Shown here one piece after another: positions 50,861 to 61,019 of a stretch of 64,000 bases of DNA; position 1 is the stretch's first letter; each line of letters opens with the position of its first letter. The stretch covers positions 1,550,001-1,614,000 of the forward strand of contig NZ_CP027665.1 in the NCBI RefSeq assembly GCF_003008555.2, written 5' to 3'. Source of the DNA: Pukyongiella litopenaei. GTDB lineage: Bacteria; Pseudomonadota; Alphaproteobacteria; Rhodobacterales; Rhodobacteraceae. Under the pieces are notes generated by a model. The model did not search any database, had not been told where the DNA came from, and saw only the letters and a program-made list of their open reading frames with translations. The position numbers and the translations under genes are program-made.

Positions 50861-53443
50861 TCAGAACCGTTCCAGCAACCGCTTGAGATAGTCCAGTTCC
50901 AGCGTCGGACGGTCGCCATCGCCGGACCGGCGGCGGATCTCGTCCAGCAATTCGCGGGCGCGGCGATAGACATCTTCGCCCTGGAGCATGTTCTCGTCAC
51001 TGCCGATCGACCCGCGCGCACCGGCACGGCGGCCCAGCGGGTCGCGCATCTCGCCCTGCATGTCACCGTCCTCGGGGCCCTGTCCGGGCTGGTCCTGCTG
51101 CATCTCGGCCAGCGCCTCGCCCAGCGACCGCATGCCTTCGCGCAGCGCCTCCATCGCTTCGGACTGGCGGTCGATGGCATCGGCATAGTCGTCGCCGCGC
51201 AACGCCTCTTCGGCCCCATCCATCGCCCGTCCCGCCCGGTCCAGCGCATCGCGCGCCGCATCGCCCTGTTCGGTTCCGGCGCCGGGCAGGTTTTCGCGCT
51301 GGTCGCGCAGCGTATCCCGCAGCGCCTGCTGCCGGTCGGCCAGGTTGCCCTCGTCGCCATTGCCCTGACCCTCGCCCTGGCGGTTCGGATCATCCGTGCC
51401 GCCACGGCCACCCTGCCCGTCATGGCTCTGCCCCCGGCCCAGCCCGCCCGAGCGGCCCTCATTGTCCTGGTTCTGACCGGCCTGCGCGCCCGGATCGAAC
51501 TGTTCCTGAAGATCGCGGAATGCCTGGTCGGACAGGCCCTGCTGCTGGCGCAGCGTGTCGGCCAGGCCCTCCATCGCCTGCTGGCCCTGGGACTGGCCCG
51601 CCTGGCCCTGGCCGTTCTGGGTGACGCGCATGTTTTCCATCATCTGCTGAAGCTCCTGCAGCGCCTGTTGCGCCTCGGCCATGCGGCCCTGCTCCATCAG
51701 ATCCTGAATCCGGTCCATCATCCGCTGCAGGTCGTCCTGCGACATCTGCATTTCGTTGCCGGACAGCTGGTCGCCCTGTTCGCCCGGCTGCTGCCCGCGT
51801 TCGCGCGCCTCGCGCGACAGCTGGCGCAGGTAATTGTCGGTCGCCTGCCGCAGCTCCTGCATCAGCTCGGCGATTTCCTGGTCGGATGCCCCGTTCCTCA
51901 TCGCCTCCGAAAGCCGGTCCTGCGCCCGCCGCAGGCGTTCCAGCGCGTCGCCCAGATCGCCTTCTTCCAGCAGGATGGCGAGATCCCACAGCGCCTGCGC
52001 GATCTCGGCCTGGCCGTCGGTGCTCAGTCCATAGCGGGCAAAGGTCTCGAGCCGCCGCAGGATCACCCGCAGCCGCAGATAGGCGGTTTCCGACCGGAAC
52101 ACGTCCTCGGGGCGATGCGACACCGCGCGCAGGACCTGCGCCACCCGCCCCGCATTGGACCGCGCCCACAGCAGGTCGCGCCGCTGTTCGGCCACCGCCG
52201 CCGCCAGCGGATCGAAGAACCGCCGCGCCGGCAGCGCCGCCCGCAGCGGCACGGCAGCGCCGGTCTGCCCGGCGGCATCTTCGACCGACATGGCAAAGAC
52301 CACCGGCAGATGCGCCCAGGGATGTTCCGAGAAATCCTCGATCAGCGTTTCGGCAAACTCGCGCCGGTCGCCCGCCACCGGCAGCGGCAGCGGCACGGTC
52401 ACCGGGTCGCGCGGTTCTGGATCGACGGCCAGCCCGTGGCGGCGATCCACCGCCGCCAGGTCCAGTTCGATCCGCACCTCGCCCCCGGTCACGCCATAGT
52501 CGTCGGCGGCGGTGAACGGCAGCGACATCCGCCCCAGCGTCCCGGTTTCGGGCGGCCCGGCGGCCGAGATCCGCGGCGGCGCATCGGGCACCATGTCGAC
52601 CTGCCAGCCCTGCCCGCCGGGGCCGTCGATGCGCAGCTCGCCCGACTGCGCGATCGTGAAATCCTGTTCGGGGCTCGACGCAGGCGGCACCTCGCCCGTG
52701 CGCCCCGACACGGTTTCCGACAGGGTCAGCGCCCCCACCTCGCCGTAGAAGCGCAGGATCACGCGGCTGCCTTCCGGGGCGGTCAGCGTCGCGCCCGGAA
52801 CATCGGCGAGATAGATCGTGGGCAGGCCGGTATGGCGCGGCGGCTCGAGCCAGCCTTCCCAGGTGGGACCGGCCGCCAGCGCGTCCGCCTGTCCGGGTGC
52901 CAGTTCGGTCACGGTGCCGACCCGCCAGAGCGACCCGAACAGCAGCGCCACCGCGAAGAGCAGCACCGCCATGTGCCGCAGCCCGAACGGGTCGCGCCGC
53001 GCGATACGCAGGTCCGGCCGCGGCGGGCGCGCCCGCGCCGCCGCCTCGGCCATGCGGGCCTGATGCGCCTGCCACAGCGCGCGCGATGCCGGATCACCCG
53101 CACCGATCGCCTGTTCGTCGAGCATGGCGCGGATCGGTCGGCCCGCCATGGTGTGGTCGAGCCGCGCGATCGCGTCCTGCCGCGATGGCCAGCGGAACCG
53201 CCGCAGCCCGCGCCACAGGCAGATGAACAGCCCCAGCACCCCGGCGACCGCACCGCCCCAGACCAGTTCCACCGGCAGGATCTCGTGCAGGCCCAGCATC
53301 AGCGCCGCCAGCAGCGCCAGCGCCAGCGACCCCAGCGGCCAGAATGCGCGCAGCGCCCGTTCCGCCACCAGCCCGGCGCGGGTCAGCCGCAGCGGCCAGC
53401 GCAGCGGTGTCAGTTCGGGATCGGGTCGGGCGCGTCGGCGCAT
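50861..53443 (-). CDS. TIGR02302-family (DUF4175) large membrane protein
   Basis: An 860-residue protein specific to alphaproteobacteria. Two membrane spans lie near residues 33-75 and another near 155-172. A beta-rich extracytoplasmic region follows to about 420, then a long helical region rich in Gln, Glu, Asp and Met (MQELRQATDNYLRQLSREA, QALQELQQMMENM, GLADTLRQQQGL), and a Gly/Gln/Asp/Arg-rich disordered stretch before the C-terminus (REGMRSLGEALAEMQQ, ELDYLKRLLERF). Function is unknown; a role in the envelope is likely from topology. It is 34 bases downstream of lysA on the same strand. Confidence 0.87.
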   Translation of the reverse strand: MRRRARPDPELTPLRWPLRLTRAGLVAERALRAFWPLGSLALALLAALMLGLHEILPVELVWGGAVAGVLGLFICLWRGLRRFRWPSRQDAIARLDHTMAGRPIRAMLDEQAIGAGDPASRALWQAHQARMAEAAARARPPRPDLRIARRDPFGLRHMAVLLFAVALLFGSLWRVGTVTELAPGQADALAAGPTWEGWLEPPRHTGLPTIYLADVPGATLTAPEGSRVILRFYGEVGALTLSETVSGRTGEVPPASSPEQDFTIAQSGELRIDGPGGQGWQVDMVPDAPPRISAAGPPETGTLGRMSLPFTAADDYGVTGGEVRIELDLAAVDRRHGLAVDPEPRDPVTVPLPLPVAGDRREFAETLIEDFSEHPWAHLPVVFAMSVEDAAGQTGAAVPLRAALPARRFFDPLAAAVAEQRRDLLWARSNAGRVAQVLRAVSHRPEDVFRSETAYLRLRVILRRLETFARYGLSTDGQAEIAQALWDLAILLEEGDLGDALERLRRAQDRLSEAMRNGASDQEIAELMQELRQATDNYLRQLSREARERGQQPGEQGDQLSGNEMQMSQDDLQRMMDRIQDLMEQGRMAEAQQALQELQQMMENMRVTQNGQGQAGQSQGQQAMEGLADTLRQQQGLSDQAFRDLQEQFDPGAQAGQNQDNEGRSGGLGRGQSHDGQGGRGGTDDPNRQGEGQGNGDEGNLADRQQALRDTLRDQRENLPGAGTEQGDAARDALDRAGRAMDGAEEALRGDDYADAIDRQSEAMEALREGMRSLGEALAEMQQDQPGQGPEDGDMQGEMRDPLGRRAGARGSIGSDENMLQGEDVYRRARELLDEIRRRSGDGDRPTLELDYLKRLLERF

Positions 53444-53477
53444 GGGTCTCTCCGCGCGGCAACGACGCGGATCTGCA

Positions 53478-54743
53478 TCACAGCCACGGCGGGATCGTAT
53501 CGCGATTTATCATCTCTTCATAGCTTGGCCTTGGACGAATAACCGCGAATTGATCCCCGTTCACCATGACTTCGGGTATCAGGGGGCGGGTATTGTATTC
53601 GCTGGCCATCACCGCGCCATAGGCTCCGGCGCTGCGGAACGCGATCAGGTCGCCCGCCGCCAGCGGCGGCAGATCGCGGCCGCGCGCGAACGTATCGCCG
53701 GTTTCGCAGACCGGGCCGACGATGTCATAGGGCCGCCGTTCCAGCCCCGGTTCGGGTTCGATCACCGGCACGATGTCGTGATACGCCTCGTACATGGCCG
53801 GGCGGATCAGGTCGTTCATCGCCCCGTCGACGATCAGGAAATCGCGCCCCTCGCCCGATTTCACATAGATCACCCGGGACACCATGATGCCCGCGTTGCC
53901 CGCGATCAGGCGGCCGGGCTCGATCTCGATCTCGCAGTCCAGATGACCCAGGACGCGCTTGATCATCGCGCAGTATTCCAGCGGCAGCGGCGGCGCCTCG
54001 TTCGACCGGGCATAGGGGATGCCCAGCCCGCCGCCCAGGTCCAGCCGCCGGATGTCGTGACCGTCCGCGCGCAGGGTTTCGGTCAGCTCGGCAACCTTGG
54101 CATAGGCCGCTTCGAACGGGGCAAGCTCGGTCAGCTGGCTGCCGATATGCACGTCGATCCCGATCACCTCGAGCCCGGGCAGCGCGGTGGCGCGGGCATA
54201 GGCCGCACGGGCGCGCGCGATCGGGATGCCGAACTTGTTCTCGGACTTGCCGGTGGCGATCTTGGCATGGGTGCGGGCATCCACGTCCGGGTTCACCCGC
54301 AGCGTGACCGGCGCGACCTTGCCCATCTCCAGCGCCACCGCGTTCAGTACCTCCATTTCCGGTTCAGATTCGACGTTGAACTGGCGGATGCCGCCCGCCA
54401 GCGCGGTGCGGATCTCCTCGGCGGTCTTGCCGACACCGGAAAACACGATCTTTCCCCCCGGCACCCCGGCGGCCCTGGCGCGCAGGTATTCGCCCTGGCT
54501 GACCACATCCATGCCCGCACCGGCCTGCGCCAGCGTGCGCAGGATGGCCTGGTTGCTGGCGGCCTTCATCGCATAGCAGACAAGGTGGTCGGTCCCGTCG
54601 AGCGCCTCGTCGAACAGCCGGAAATGGCGCAGCAGCGTCGCGGTCGAATAGAGGTAGAACGGCGTGCCGACGGCGGCCGCGATCTCGGCCACCGGCACGT
54701 CCTCGGCGAACAGGGCGCCGTCGCGATAGAGAAAATGATCCAT
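53478..54743 (-). CDS. lysA: Diaminopimelate decarboxylase
   Basis: A 421-residue PLP enzyme making L-lysine from meso-diaminopimelate. The Schiff-base lysine is K60 in CYAMKAASNQ. The barrel has HIGSQLTELAPFEAAY and DLGGGLGIPY, and the C-terminal domain has GPVCETGDTFARGRDLP with the catalytic cysteine and FRSAGAYGAVMASEYNTRP. The start ATG at 54741-54743 gives the expected length. It follows a DUF2834 gene by 50 bases on the same strand. Confidence 0.96.
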   Translation of the reverse strand: MDHFLYRDGALFAEDVPVAEIAAAVGTPFYLYSTATLLRHFRLFDEALDGTDHLVCYAMKAASNQAILRTLAQAGAGMDVVSQGEYLRARAAGVPGGKIVFSGVGKTAEEIRTALAGGIRQFNVESEPEMEVLNAVALEMGKVAPVTLRVNPDVDARTHAKIATGKSENKFGIPIARARAAYARATALPGLEVIGIDVHIGSQLTELAPFEAAYAKVAELTETLRADGHDIRRLDLGGGLGIPYARSNEAPPLPLEYCAMIKRVLGHLDCEIEIEPGRLIAGNAGIMVSRVIYVKSGEGRDFLIVDGAMNDLIRPAMYEAYHDIVPVIEPEPGLERRPYDIVGPVCETGDTFARGRDLPPLAAGDLIAFRSAGAYGAVMASEYNTRPLIPEVMVNGDQFAVIRPRPSYEEMINRDTIPPWL

Positions 54744-54793
54744 GAGGCGCGATTAGACCGGAAACCGCCGCCGGATCAACGGCAAACCCGGCG

Positions 54794-55111
54794 CTAGACC
54801 ACCGGCCGGGTGCGCAGGAACAGGTAGAGCGGCAGGCCGCAGCCCACCCCGATGCAGAAGGTTGCCGGGATCGCGACCAGCGCGGGCCAGTTGCGGCGCA
54901 CCGCCACCTCGGCGATCACGAACACGCACAGCGCGATTGCGGCGATGGTCAGTTCCCAGGCCAGGCCCGAACTGGCCGCGTTCGTGTGCCAGGCCGCGAC
55001 CAGCGCCCGCAGGTCAAAGCCGTTGGCGCGGAACCACGCGGAGAAATGGATCATCGGCTGCACCGCGCCCCACAGGGCCAGCGCCAGGTAGATCATCCGC
55101 AGGGGCGACAC
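54794..55111 (-). CDS. DUF2834 small membrane protein
   Basis: A 105-residue protein with three membrane spans (MIYLALALWGAVQPMIHFSAWF, LTIAAIALCVFVIAEVAV, LVAIPATFCIGVGCGLPLYLFL) and the DUF2834 feature of an early Trp-Gly followed by a Pro/His pair and a FDLRALVAAWHTNA segment. Function is unknown. It begins three bases after the small lipoprotein gene stop and so belongs to the argH-lipoprotein-DUF2834-lysA run. Confidence 0.82.
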   Translation of the reverse strand: MSPLRMIYLALALWGAVQPMIHFSAWFRANGFDLRALVAAWHTNAASSGLAWELTIAAIALCVFVIAEVAVRRNWPALVAIPATFCIGVGCGLPLYLFLRTRPVV

Positions 55112-55114
55112 GGC

Positions 55115-55306
55115 TCAGAACCCGAAATAGAGCCCGACCGGCCCCCGGCGCAGCCCGATACCGCCCTGCGCATAGCCGCCACCGCCGCTGCCCGCCGCCA
55201 GCGTCACCGTGGTATCCAGCGTCGGCGGTTGAGGGTCGCCATCGGCGCCGCAGGCCGCCAGCGCGGCCAGCAGCAGCAGGGCAACGGGAACGGGCAGACG
55301 TGTCAT
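55115..55306 (-). CDS. Small lipoprotein coupled to argH
   Basis: A 63-residue protein with a lipoprotein signal ([15 protein letters not shown], lipobox LAAC at residues 16-19) and a short mature part rich in Gly that ends [11 protein letters not shown]. Its ATG overlaps the argH stop (ATGA at 55303-55306). Small lipoproteins at this position after argH or lysA recur in proteobacteria, but the role is unknown; LptM-type proteins share the size but I cannot show homology. Confidence 0.75.
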   Translation of the reverse strand: MTRLPVPVALLLLAALAACGADGDPQPPTLDTTVTLAAGSGGGGYAQGGIGLRRGPVGLYFGF

Positions 55307-56694
55307 CCCAGCTTTTCCTTCCACCGCGCGATCTGCGCCCGCACCTGCGCGGGCGCGGTGCCGCCATAGGACATGCGCGAGTTTACCGAGTTTTCGACCC
55401 CGAGAACAGAATACACGTCCTGCGTGATGCCCGCATGCACCGACTGCATGTCGGCCAAGGGCAGGTCCGGCAGGTCGCAGCCGCGTTTCTCGGCCATCGC
55501 CACCAGCGTGCCGGTGACGTGATGGGCATCGCGGAACGGCAGGTTCAGCACCCGCACCAGCCAGTCGGCCAGATCGGTCGCGGTCGAGAACCCCGACCCG
55601 GCGGCGGCGGCCAGCGCATCGCGGTTCGCTGCCATGTCGCGCACCATGCCCTCCATCGCCGCCAGCGCCAGCATCAGCGAATCGGCGGCGTCGAAGACCT
55701 GTTCCTTGTCTTCCTGCATGTCCTTGGAATAGGTCAGCGCCAGCCCCTTCATCACCATCATCAGCGCGGTGTTGGCGCCGAAGATACGCCCGATCTTGGC
55801 GCGGATCAGCTCGGCCGCGTCGGGGTTCTTCTTCTGCGGCATGATGCTGGACCCGGTCGAGAACCGGTCGGACAGCGCCACGAACCGGAACTGGGCGCTG
55901 GACCAGATCACCAGCTCTTCGGCCAGCCGCGACAGGTGCATCGCGCAGATCGACGCCGCCGAGAGGAACTCGAGCGCGAAATCCCGGTCGCTGACCGCGT
56001 CCAGCGAATTGGCGCAGGGCCGATCAAAGCCCAGCGCGGCCGCGGTCATGTCGCGGTCGATGGGGAACGAGGTGCCCGCCAGCGCCGCCGCGCCCAGCGG
56101 TGATTCGTTCATCCGCGCGCGGGCATCGCGGACCCGCGACAGGTCGCGCCCGAACATTTCCACATAGGCCATCATGTGGTGCCCCCAGGTCACCGGCTGA
56201 GCGGTCTGCAGATGGGTGAAACCGGGCATCACCCAGTTTGCCCCGGCCCCGGCCTGGGCGAGCAGCGCGCGCAGCAGCGCGACGATCCCGGCATCGGCGG
56301 CATCCAGCTGGTCGCGCACCCAGAGCCGGAAATCGGTCGCGACCTGGTCGTTCCGGCTGCGGCCGGTATGCAACCGGCCCGCCGGTTCGCCGATGATGTC
56401 CTTCAGCCGCGCCTCCACGTTCATGTGGATGTCCTCGAGCGCGGTGGAATAGGTAAATGTCCCGCCCTCGATCTCTGACAAAACGGTGAGCAGGCCTTCC
56501 CTGATCGCCTGCGCATCGCTATCGCTGATGACGCCTGTCGCGGCCAGCATGGCCGCATGGGCCCGTGACCCGGCAATGTCCTGCGCGGCCATCCGCCTGT
56601 CGAACCCGATCGAGGCATTGATCGCCTCCATGATCGCGTCCGGCCCGGCGGCAAAGCGGCCGCCCCACATCTGGTTCGAGGTCTGGTCTGTCAT
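55303..56694 (-). CDS. argH: Argininosuccinate lyase
   Basis: A 463-residue fumarase/aspartase-superfamily enzyme: [69 protein letters not shown] and the signature loop [16 protein letters not shown] with the catalytic serine. It splits argininosuccinate into arginine and fumarate. Its start codon is 19 bases from the divergent tlpA start, so each promoter must overlap the other gene. Confidence 0.97.
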   Translation of the reverse strand: MTDQTSNQMWGGRFAAGPDAIMEAINASIGFDRRMAAQDIAGSRAHAAMLAATGVISDSDAQAIREGLLTVLSEIEGGTFTYSTALEDIHMNVEARLKDIIGEPAGRLHTGRSRNDQVATDFRLWVRDQLDAADAGIVALLRALLAQAGAGANWVMPGFTHLQTAQPVTWGHHMMAYVEMFGRDLSRVRDARARMNESPLGAAALAGTSFPIDRDMTAAALGFDRPCANSLDAVSDRDFALEFLSAASICAMHLSRLAEELVIWSSAQFRFVALSDRFSTGSSIMPQKKNPDAAELIRAKIGRIFGANTALMMVMKGLALTYSKDMQEDKEQVFDAADSLMLALAAMEGMVRDMAANRDALAAAAGSGFSTATDLADWLVRVLNLPFRDAHHVTGTLVAMAEKRGCDLPDLPLADMQSVHAGITQDVYSVLGVENSVNSRMSYGGTAPAQVRAQIARWKEKLG

Positions 56695-56713
56695 GTCTGT
56701 GCCCGAGGTGAAA

Positions 56714-57280
56714 ATGCGCCTGATCCGTCTGCTGTCCCTTTATCTGGCCATCGCGCTTGGTGCAAACCCGGCATTGGCCGCCGATATCGCCACGCTCGAC
56801 GCGCTGCGCGACGGCGACATGAAGAAACTGAACCTGCACGCGGACCCGGCACCGGCCCCGCAGGCGACATTCACGCTGGAAACGGGCGGCACCGCATCGC
56901 TTGCCGACTGGCGCGGCAAATATGTGCTGGTCAATTTCTGGGCGACATGGTGCGCGCCCTGCCGCAAGGAAATGCCGTCGCTGGCGGCGCTACAGGCAGA
57001 GTTCGGCGGCGACGGTTTCGAGGTGCTGACGCTGGCCACCGGCCGCAACACGCCGGCGGGGATCGACCGGTTCTTTGCCGAGACCGGGATCGACAACCTG
57101 CCCCGCCACGCGGACCCGAAACAGGCGCTGGCGCGTGAAATGGCGGTGCTCGGCCTGCCGGTTTCGGTGCTGATCGACCCCGAGGGCCGCGAAATCGGGC
57201 GGCTGATCGGCGATGCGGACTGGCATTCCGACAGCGCCCGGGCGCTGGTGGCGGCCCTGCTGGGCCGCCCGCCGTCCTAA
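56714..57280 (+). CDS. tlpA: TlpA-family thiol-disulfide oxidoreductase
   Basis: A 188-residue exported thioredoxin-fold protein. A signal peptide ([21 protein letters not shown]) is followed by [21 protein letters not shown] with active-site C80 and C83, then the cis-proline region [16 protein letters not shown]. TlpA-type proteins reduce periplasmic targets such as cytochrome oxidase assembly factors. The ATG at 56714 has GAGGTGAAA before it and is preferred to GTG codons at 56699 and 56708. It ends with a four-base convergent overlap with the channel gene. Confidence 0.92.
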   Translation: MRLIRLLSLYLAIALGANPALAADIATLDALRDGDMKKLNLHADPAPAPQATFTLETGGTASLADWRGKYVLVNFWATWCAPCRKEMPSLAALQAEFGGDGFEVLTLATGRNTPAGIDRFFAETGIDNLPRHADPKQALAREMAVLGLPVSVLIDPEGREIGRLIGDADWHSDSARALVAALLGRPPS

Positions 57281-59634
57281 CGGTCGTCGCCGCGTTCGCC
57301 GCCATCGTCGAGCATGTCCTCGTCGATCGCCGCCTGCACCGCGCCCGCCACCGCCTCGCGCTGCCGCGGGGTCAGGTCCCCTGACTGGCCATCCGCCAGC
57401 CGCACCGTGACCTCGCGATGGGCGAACTTGATGCCTTCGCGTTCGAACAGCTGGCGGATTTCCTCGTAGACCTTCTTGCGCACCAGCCACTGATCGCCCG
57501 GCTTGGTCATGAACTTGACCCGGATGATCATGGCGCTGTCCTGCATCTCGATCACCCCCTGCGATTTCAGCGGCTGGATGAAGTTCTCGCCGATCACCGG
57601 ATCGCTCAGCAGGTCCTGCCCCAGCTTCTTGATCAGCTTGCGCACCTTTTCCACATCGGTGTCATAGGTCACCCGCAGCGGCAGTTTCATCATCACCCAA
57701 TCGCGGGAATAGTTGGTCAGGACCTTGATTTCTCCGAACGGGATGGTGTTGAGCGCGCCCAGGTGGTGCCGCAGCTGGAACGAGCGGACCGAGATCTTCT
57801 CGACCGTGCCCTTCACATCGCCGATATCGATGTATTCGCCCTTGCGGAACGCATCGTCGATCAGAAAAAACGCGCCCGAGAAGATGTCGCGCACCAGCGT
57901 CTGCGCCCCGAACCCGATGGCGAGCCCGACAACGCCGGCACCGGCAAAGAGCGGGCTGACATTGATGCCCAGTTCGAGCAGCACGATCAGCGCGATCGTC
58001 ACCACCACCACCGCCAGGATCGCACCCCGGAACAGCGGCAGCAGCGTGCCCAGCCGGCTGGCGCCGCCCGCGCCGCCCTCGTCGCCCAGTGCGGCGTCGC
58101 CGTCGTCGACGGTTTCCTCGGCGATCCGGGCGTCGATCCAGATCCGGAACAGGTTGTAGATGATGTAGCCGATGAACACGATCACGATCACGTCCAGCGC
58201 CCGGTTCACCATCGAATCGTCGATGAAGGTGATCCGCGGGTTCCAGATCAGGATCAGCGCATAGCTGCCCGCCACGAAGGCCAGGATGCCGGCAACCCGG
58301 CGGGCCAGCCCCTCGAAGGTCAGCGGCCGCACCGCCGGCATGGCCTCGGGCGGCGGCGCGTCGGGATCGCGTTCCCCGGCCTCCGCGGCGGCCTGTTCCG
58401 CGTTGATCCGGTCGGCTTCGCGCGAGCGGTTGAAATAGCGTTCGATCAGATAGTTGATGCCGCCATAGACCACGATGATGGCAAGAAAGATCATGTAGGC
58501 CCCGGCCACCATCGGCACCGGGGTTTCCCGCTCGAGCACCAGGTCGAAGGCCAGCCGCAGCCAGCTGAACAGGACATAGCCGATCAGCATCGGCGCCCAG
58601 GCGCGCGACAGGATGCGGGTGATCCAGCTGACCTCGTCGATATCGCAACCGCCCCGGATCGCATTCGAGATCGGACCCGCGTTGAACAGGATCAGCAGGA
58701 TGTAGCCGACGGCACCAAAGGCCGACAGGATGCCATAGATCAGCGCGTAGACGTTGTAGTTCAGCCCGAAATCCGCGATCCAGGTCGAGAACATCACGGT
58801 GATCACCGAATAGGTCGCCATCACCCAGGCCCAGTGATAGAGCCGCCTGGCATCGCGGTCCGAGAGGTGCGGGATGCGGTATTGCGTCAGGTAGGGCGAC
58901 AGCACCATCCGCCACATGTCCGACACGGTATAGGCCATGAAAAAGGCCAGGTAGATCGCGGCGATGGTCAGCTGGAGCGAGGAATCCTCCATCGGGCCAA
59001 AGATCAGCACCCCGGCGATATAGGCGGTCAGCATCGTGAACAGGGAACCGCCGATGCCCATGAAGAACCGGAACACCAGGAACGGGATCTTCTCGCTGTA
59101 GCCCTGCGGGGCCTCCGAGACACGCGCGACGACGAAATGCCGGGCGAACCGGCGGCCATAGATTTCGCCGGTGATCACCCGCGCCACCGCGAACAGCAGC
59201 AGCGTCCATACCAGCACCGAGACATAGGTCATGATCCGGCCGTCGGGGCTGGTTGCACGCAGGATGAACGCCACCTCGTTCAGCGAAACCGGCAGCACCT
59301 CGAGACGCCGGTTCAGGGTTTCGCGAAACTCGCTGACCCGGTGCTGCGCCTTCATCAGCGACGATGCGTGCTCGGCCTTCGTTTCCGCCTCGGCGGGCCG
59401 GGCCGGGTCCGCGGCGGGACCGCCCGAGGCGATCAGCTTGCCCGAGCCGTCGATCACCACCACGTTCACGCCGCTTTCCGCGGCCTCGCGTATGGCCGCG
59501 GTCAGGTCGGCAGACGCCGCGTCGCCACCGCCACCGGCACCCTGCGCCACAGCCGGTCCCGCGCCGGACAGGATCAGGACAACCGCCAGGACGGCCCAGA
59601 AGTTCGAAACGATGCGCTGCGCGAGCTGGAGCAT
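57277..59634 (-). CDS. Large MscS-type mechanosensitive channel
   Basis: A 785-residue protein. A signal peptide (LAVVLILSGAGPAVAQ) and a small extracytoplasmic domain are followed by about ten membrane spans. The MscS core is near residues 570-640 (LELGINVSPLFAGAGVVGLAIGFGAQTLVRDIFSGAFFLIDDAF), with beta-domain GEYIDIGDVKGTVEKISVRSFQLR and a cytoplasmic alpha/beta domain (VKFMTKPGDQWLVRKKVYEEIRQLFEREGI). Size and topology resemble YbiO/YnaI-class channels that vent solutes on osmotic downshift. The ATG at 59632-59634 starts the signal peptide directly. Confidence 0.9.
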   Translation of the reverse strand: MLQLAQRIVSNFWAVLAVVLILSGAGPAVAQGAGGGGDAASADLTAAIREAAESGVNVVVIDGSGKLIASGGPAADPARPAEAETKAEHASSLMKAQHRVSEFRETLNRRLEVLPVSLNEVAFILRATSPDGRIMTYVSVLVWTLLLFAVARVITGEIYGRRFARHFVVARVSEAPQGYSEKIPFLVFRFFMGIGGSLFTMLTAYIAGVLIFGPMEDSSLQLTIAAIYLAFFMAYTVSDMWRMVLSPYLTQYRIPHLSDRDARRLYHWAWVMATYSVITVMFSTWIADFGLNYNVYALIYGILSAFGAVGYILLILFNAGPISNAIRGGCDIDEVSWITRILSRAWAPMLIGYVLFSWLRLAFDLVLERETPVPMVAGAYMIFLAIIVVYGGINYLIERYFNRSREADRINAEQAAAEAGERDPDAPPPEAMPAVRPLTFEGLARRVAGILAFVAGSYALILIWNPRITFIDDSMVNRALDVIVIVFIGYIIYNLFRIWIDARIAEETVDDGDAALGDEGGAGGASRLGTLLPLFRGAILAVVVVTIALIVLLELGINVSPLFAGAGVVGLAIGFGAQTLVRDIFSGAFFLIDDAFRKGEYIDIGDVKGTVEKISVRSFQLRHHLGALNTIPFGEIKVLTNYSRDWVMMKLPLRVTYDTDVEKVRKLIKKLGQDLLSDPVIGENFIQPLKSQGVIEMQDSAMIIRVKFMTKPGDQWLVRKKVYEEIRQLFEREGIKFAHREVTVRLADGQSGDLTPRQREAVAGAVQAAIDEDMLDDGGERGDDR

Positions 59635-59730
59635 TTTTGGCGTTCTTCCCGGATAGCTGCGTGGCAAGGGAACGCTACAGGAGCGCACCGGGTCGCGCAA
59701 ACGGCAACCGCGGCTGACTGCGTGAATCAG

Positions 59731-59758
59731 TTTGCATATCAATGGGGTTCGGTAGTAA
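59731..59758 (+). promoter_or_regulatory. Candidate promoter of the glycosyltransferase cluster
   Basis: TTTGCA at 59731-59736 and TAGTAA at 59753-59758 with a 16-base spacer, in a short A/T-richer patch. The predicted start of transcription near 59765 rules out the ATG at 59742 and favours a later start for the first gene. Confidence 0.4.
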
Positions 59759-59795
59759 AGCGGCCCTGCCCGGCTTTGAGACGACAGGCAGGACC

Positions 59796-61019
59796 TTGAC
59801 CATACCCACGGATACCGCGCAGGAAACCGACCGGCCGCGCGGCGCGCGGATCATGCTCTACAGCCACGACACGTTCGGGCTGGGGCATCTGCGCAGGTCA
59901 CGGGCTCTTGCCACGGCGATCGTGCAGGCCGACCCGGACGCCTCGGCGCTGATCCTGACCGGGTCGCCTGTGGCCGGACGTTTCACCTTTCCCGAACGGG
60001 TCGATCATGTCCGCCTGCCCGGCGTCACCAAGCGGCGCGACGGCAGCTATGCCTCGGCCACGATGGGCATGGATATCGAGGATGTGACCGAATTGCGGGC
60101 GGGCCTGATCCGGTCCGCCGCGGAACAGTTCGACCCCGACATCCTGATCGTCGACAAGGAACCGACCGGCTTTCGCGGCGAATTGCTGCCGGCGCTGGAC
60201 GACCTGGCCACGCGCGGCCGGGCCCGGATGGTGCTGGGGCTGCGCGATGTGCTCGACGAACCCGAGGTCCTGGCCACCGAATGGGACCGCAAGGGCGCGG
60301 TGGCGGCGACCGAAACCTATTACCACGAAATCTGGGTCTATGGCCTGAGGTCGATCCACGACCCCATCGCCGGCCTGCCGCTGTCGGCGGCGGCGCGGTC
60401 GCGGATCCACTGGACCGGCTACCTGCGGCGCGAGATCGGCCAGCCCGCCGATCCGCCCCGGCAGCCCTATATCCTCGTCACCCCCGGTGGCGGCGGCGAC
60501 GGGCAGGCGCTGGTCGACCTGGTGCTGGCCGCCTATGAGCGCGACCCGACCCTGGCCCCGCGCGCGATGCTGGTCTATGGCCCGTTCCTGTCGGGCGACG
60601 AACGCGCCGCGTTTCAGGCCCGTGTCGACCGGCTGAACGGGCGGGTGACGGCGGTCGGTTTCGAATCGCAGATCGAAACGATCTATGCGGGCGCGGCGGG
60701 GGTGGTCTGCATGGGCGGCTACAACACGTTCTGCGAGGTGCTGTCCTTCGACCAGCGCGCGGTGATCGTGCCACGCACCCGGCCCCGGCTGGAACAGTAT
60801 ATCCGCGCCACCAGCGCCAGGGCGATCGGGCTGGTGTCGATGCTCGACGAACGCGACGGCGAACTGACGCCCGGCGCTATGATCGACGCCATTCGCGGGC
60901 TTCCGGACCAGCAGCGCCCGTCACATGCGATGCCCGCCGGGCTGCTGGACGGGCTCGAGCGCGTGACCGACCGGGTCGGCGTGCTGCTGACGGGATCGGC
61001 CGAGCAGGCCGCGGAATGA
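59796..61019 (+). CDS. GT-B-type glycosyltransferase family protein
   Basis: A protein of about 407 residues with the conserved opening IMLYSHDTFGLGHLRRSRALATAI, then VDKEPTGFRGELLPALDDL, ILVTPGGGGDGQALVDLV and a C-terminal donor-site region VVCMGGYNTFCEVLSFDQRAVIVPRTRPRLEQYIRA. This is the MurG-like GT-B fold used by uncharacterised bacterial glycosyltransferases. The start is uncertain: TTG 59796 fits the predicted promoter, ATG 59742 lies upstream of it, and ATG 59852 begins at the conserved motif. It ends in an ATGA overlap with the next glycosyltransferase. Confidence 0.8.
   Translation: MTIPTDTAQETDRPRGARIMLYSHDTFGLGHLRRSRALATAIVQADPDASALILTGSPVAGRFTFPERVDHVRLPGVTKRRDGSYASATMGMDIEDVTELRAGLIRSAAEQFDPDILIVDKEPTGFRGELLPALDDLATRGRARMVLGLRDVLDEPEVLATEWDRKGAVAATETYYHEIWVYGLRSIHDPIAGLPLSAAARSRIHWTGYLRREIGQPADPPRQPYILVTPGGGGDGQALVDLVLAAYERDPTLAPRAMLVYGPFLSGDERAAFQARVDRLNGRVTAVGFESQIETIYAGAAGVVCMGGYNTFCEVLSFDQRAVIVPRTRPRLEQYIRATSARAIGLVSMLDERDGELTPGAMIDAIRGLPDQQRPSHAMPAGLLDGLERVTDRVGVLLTGSAEQAAE

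Noticed and set aside
57418-59799. A 793-codon plus-strand frame opposite the MscS gene
   Set aside because: The His/Asp/Gln/Arg-rich translation has no domains; the minus strand encodes a well-conserved channel.
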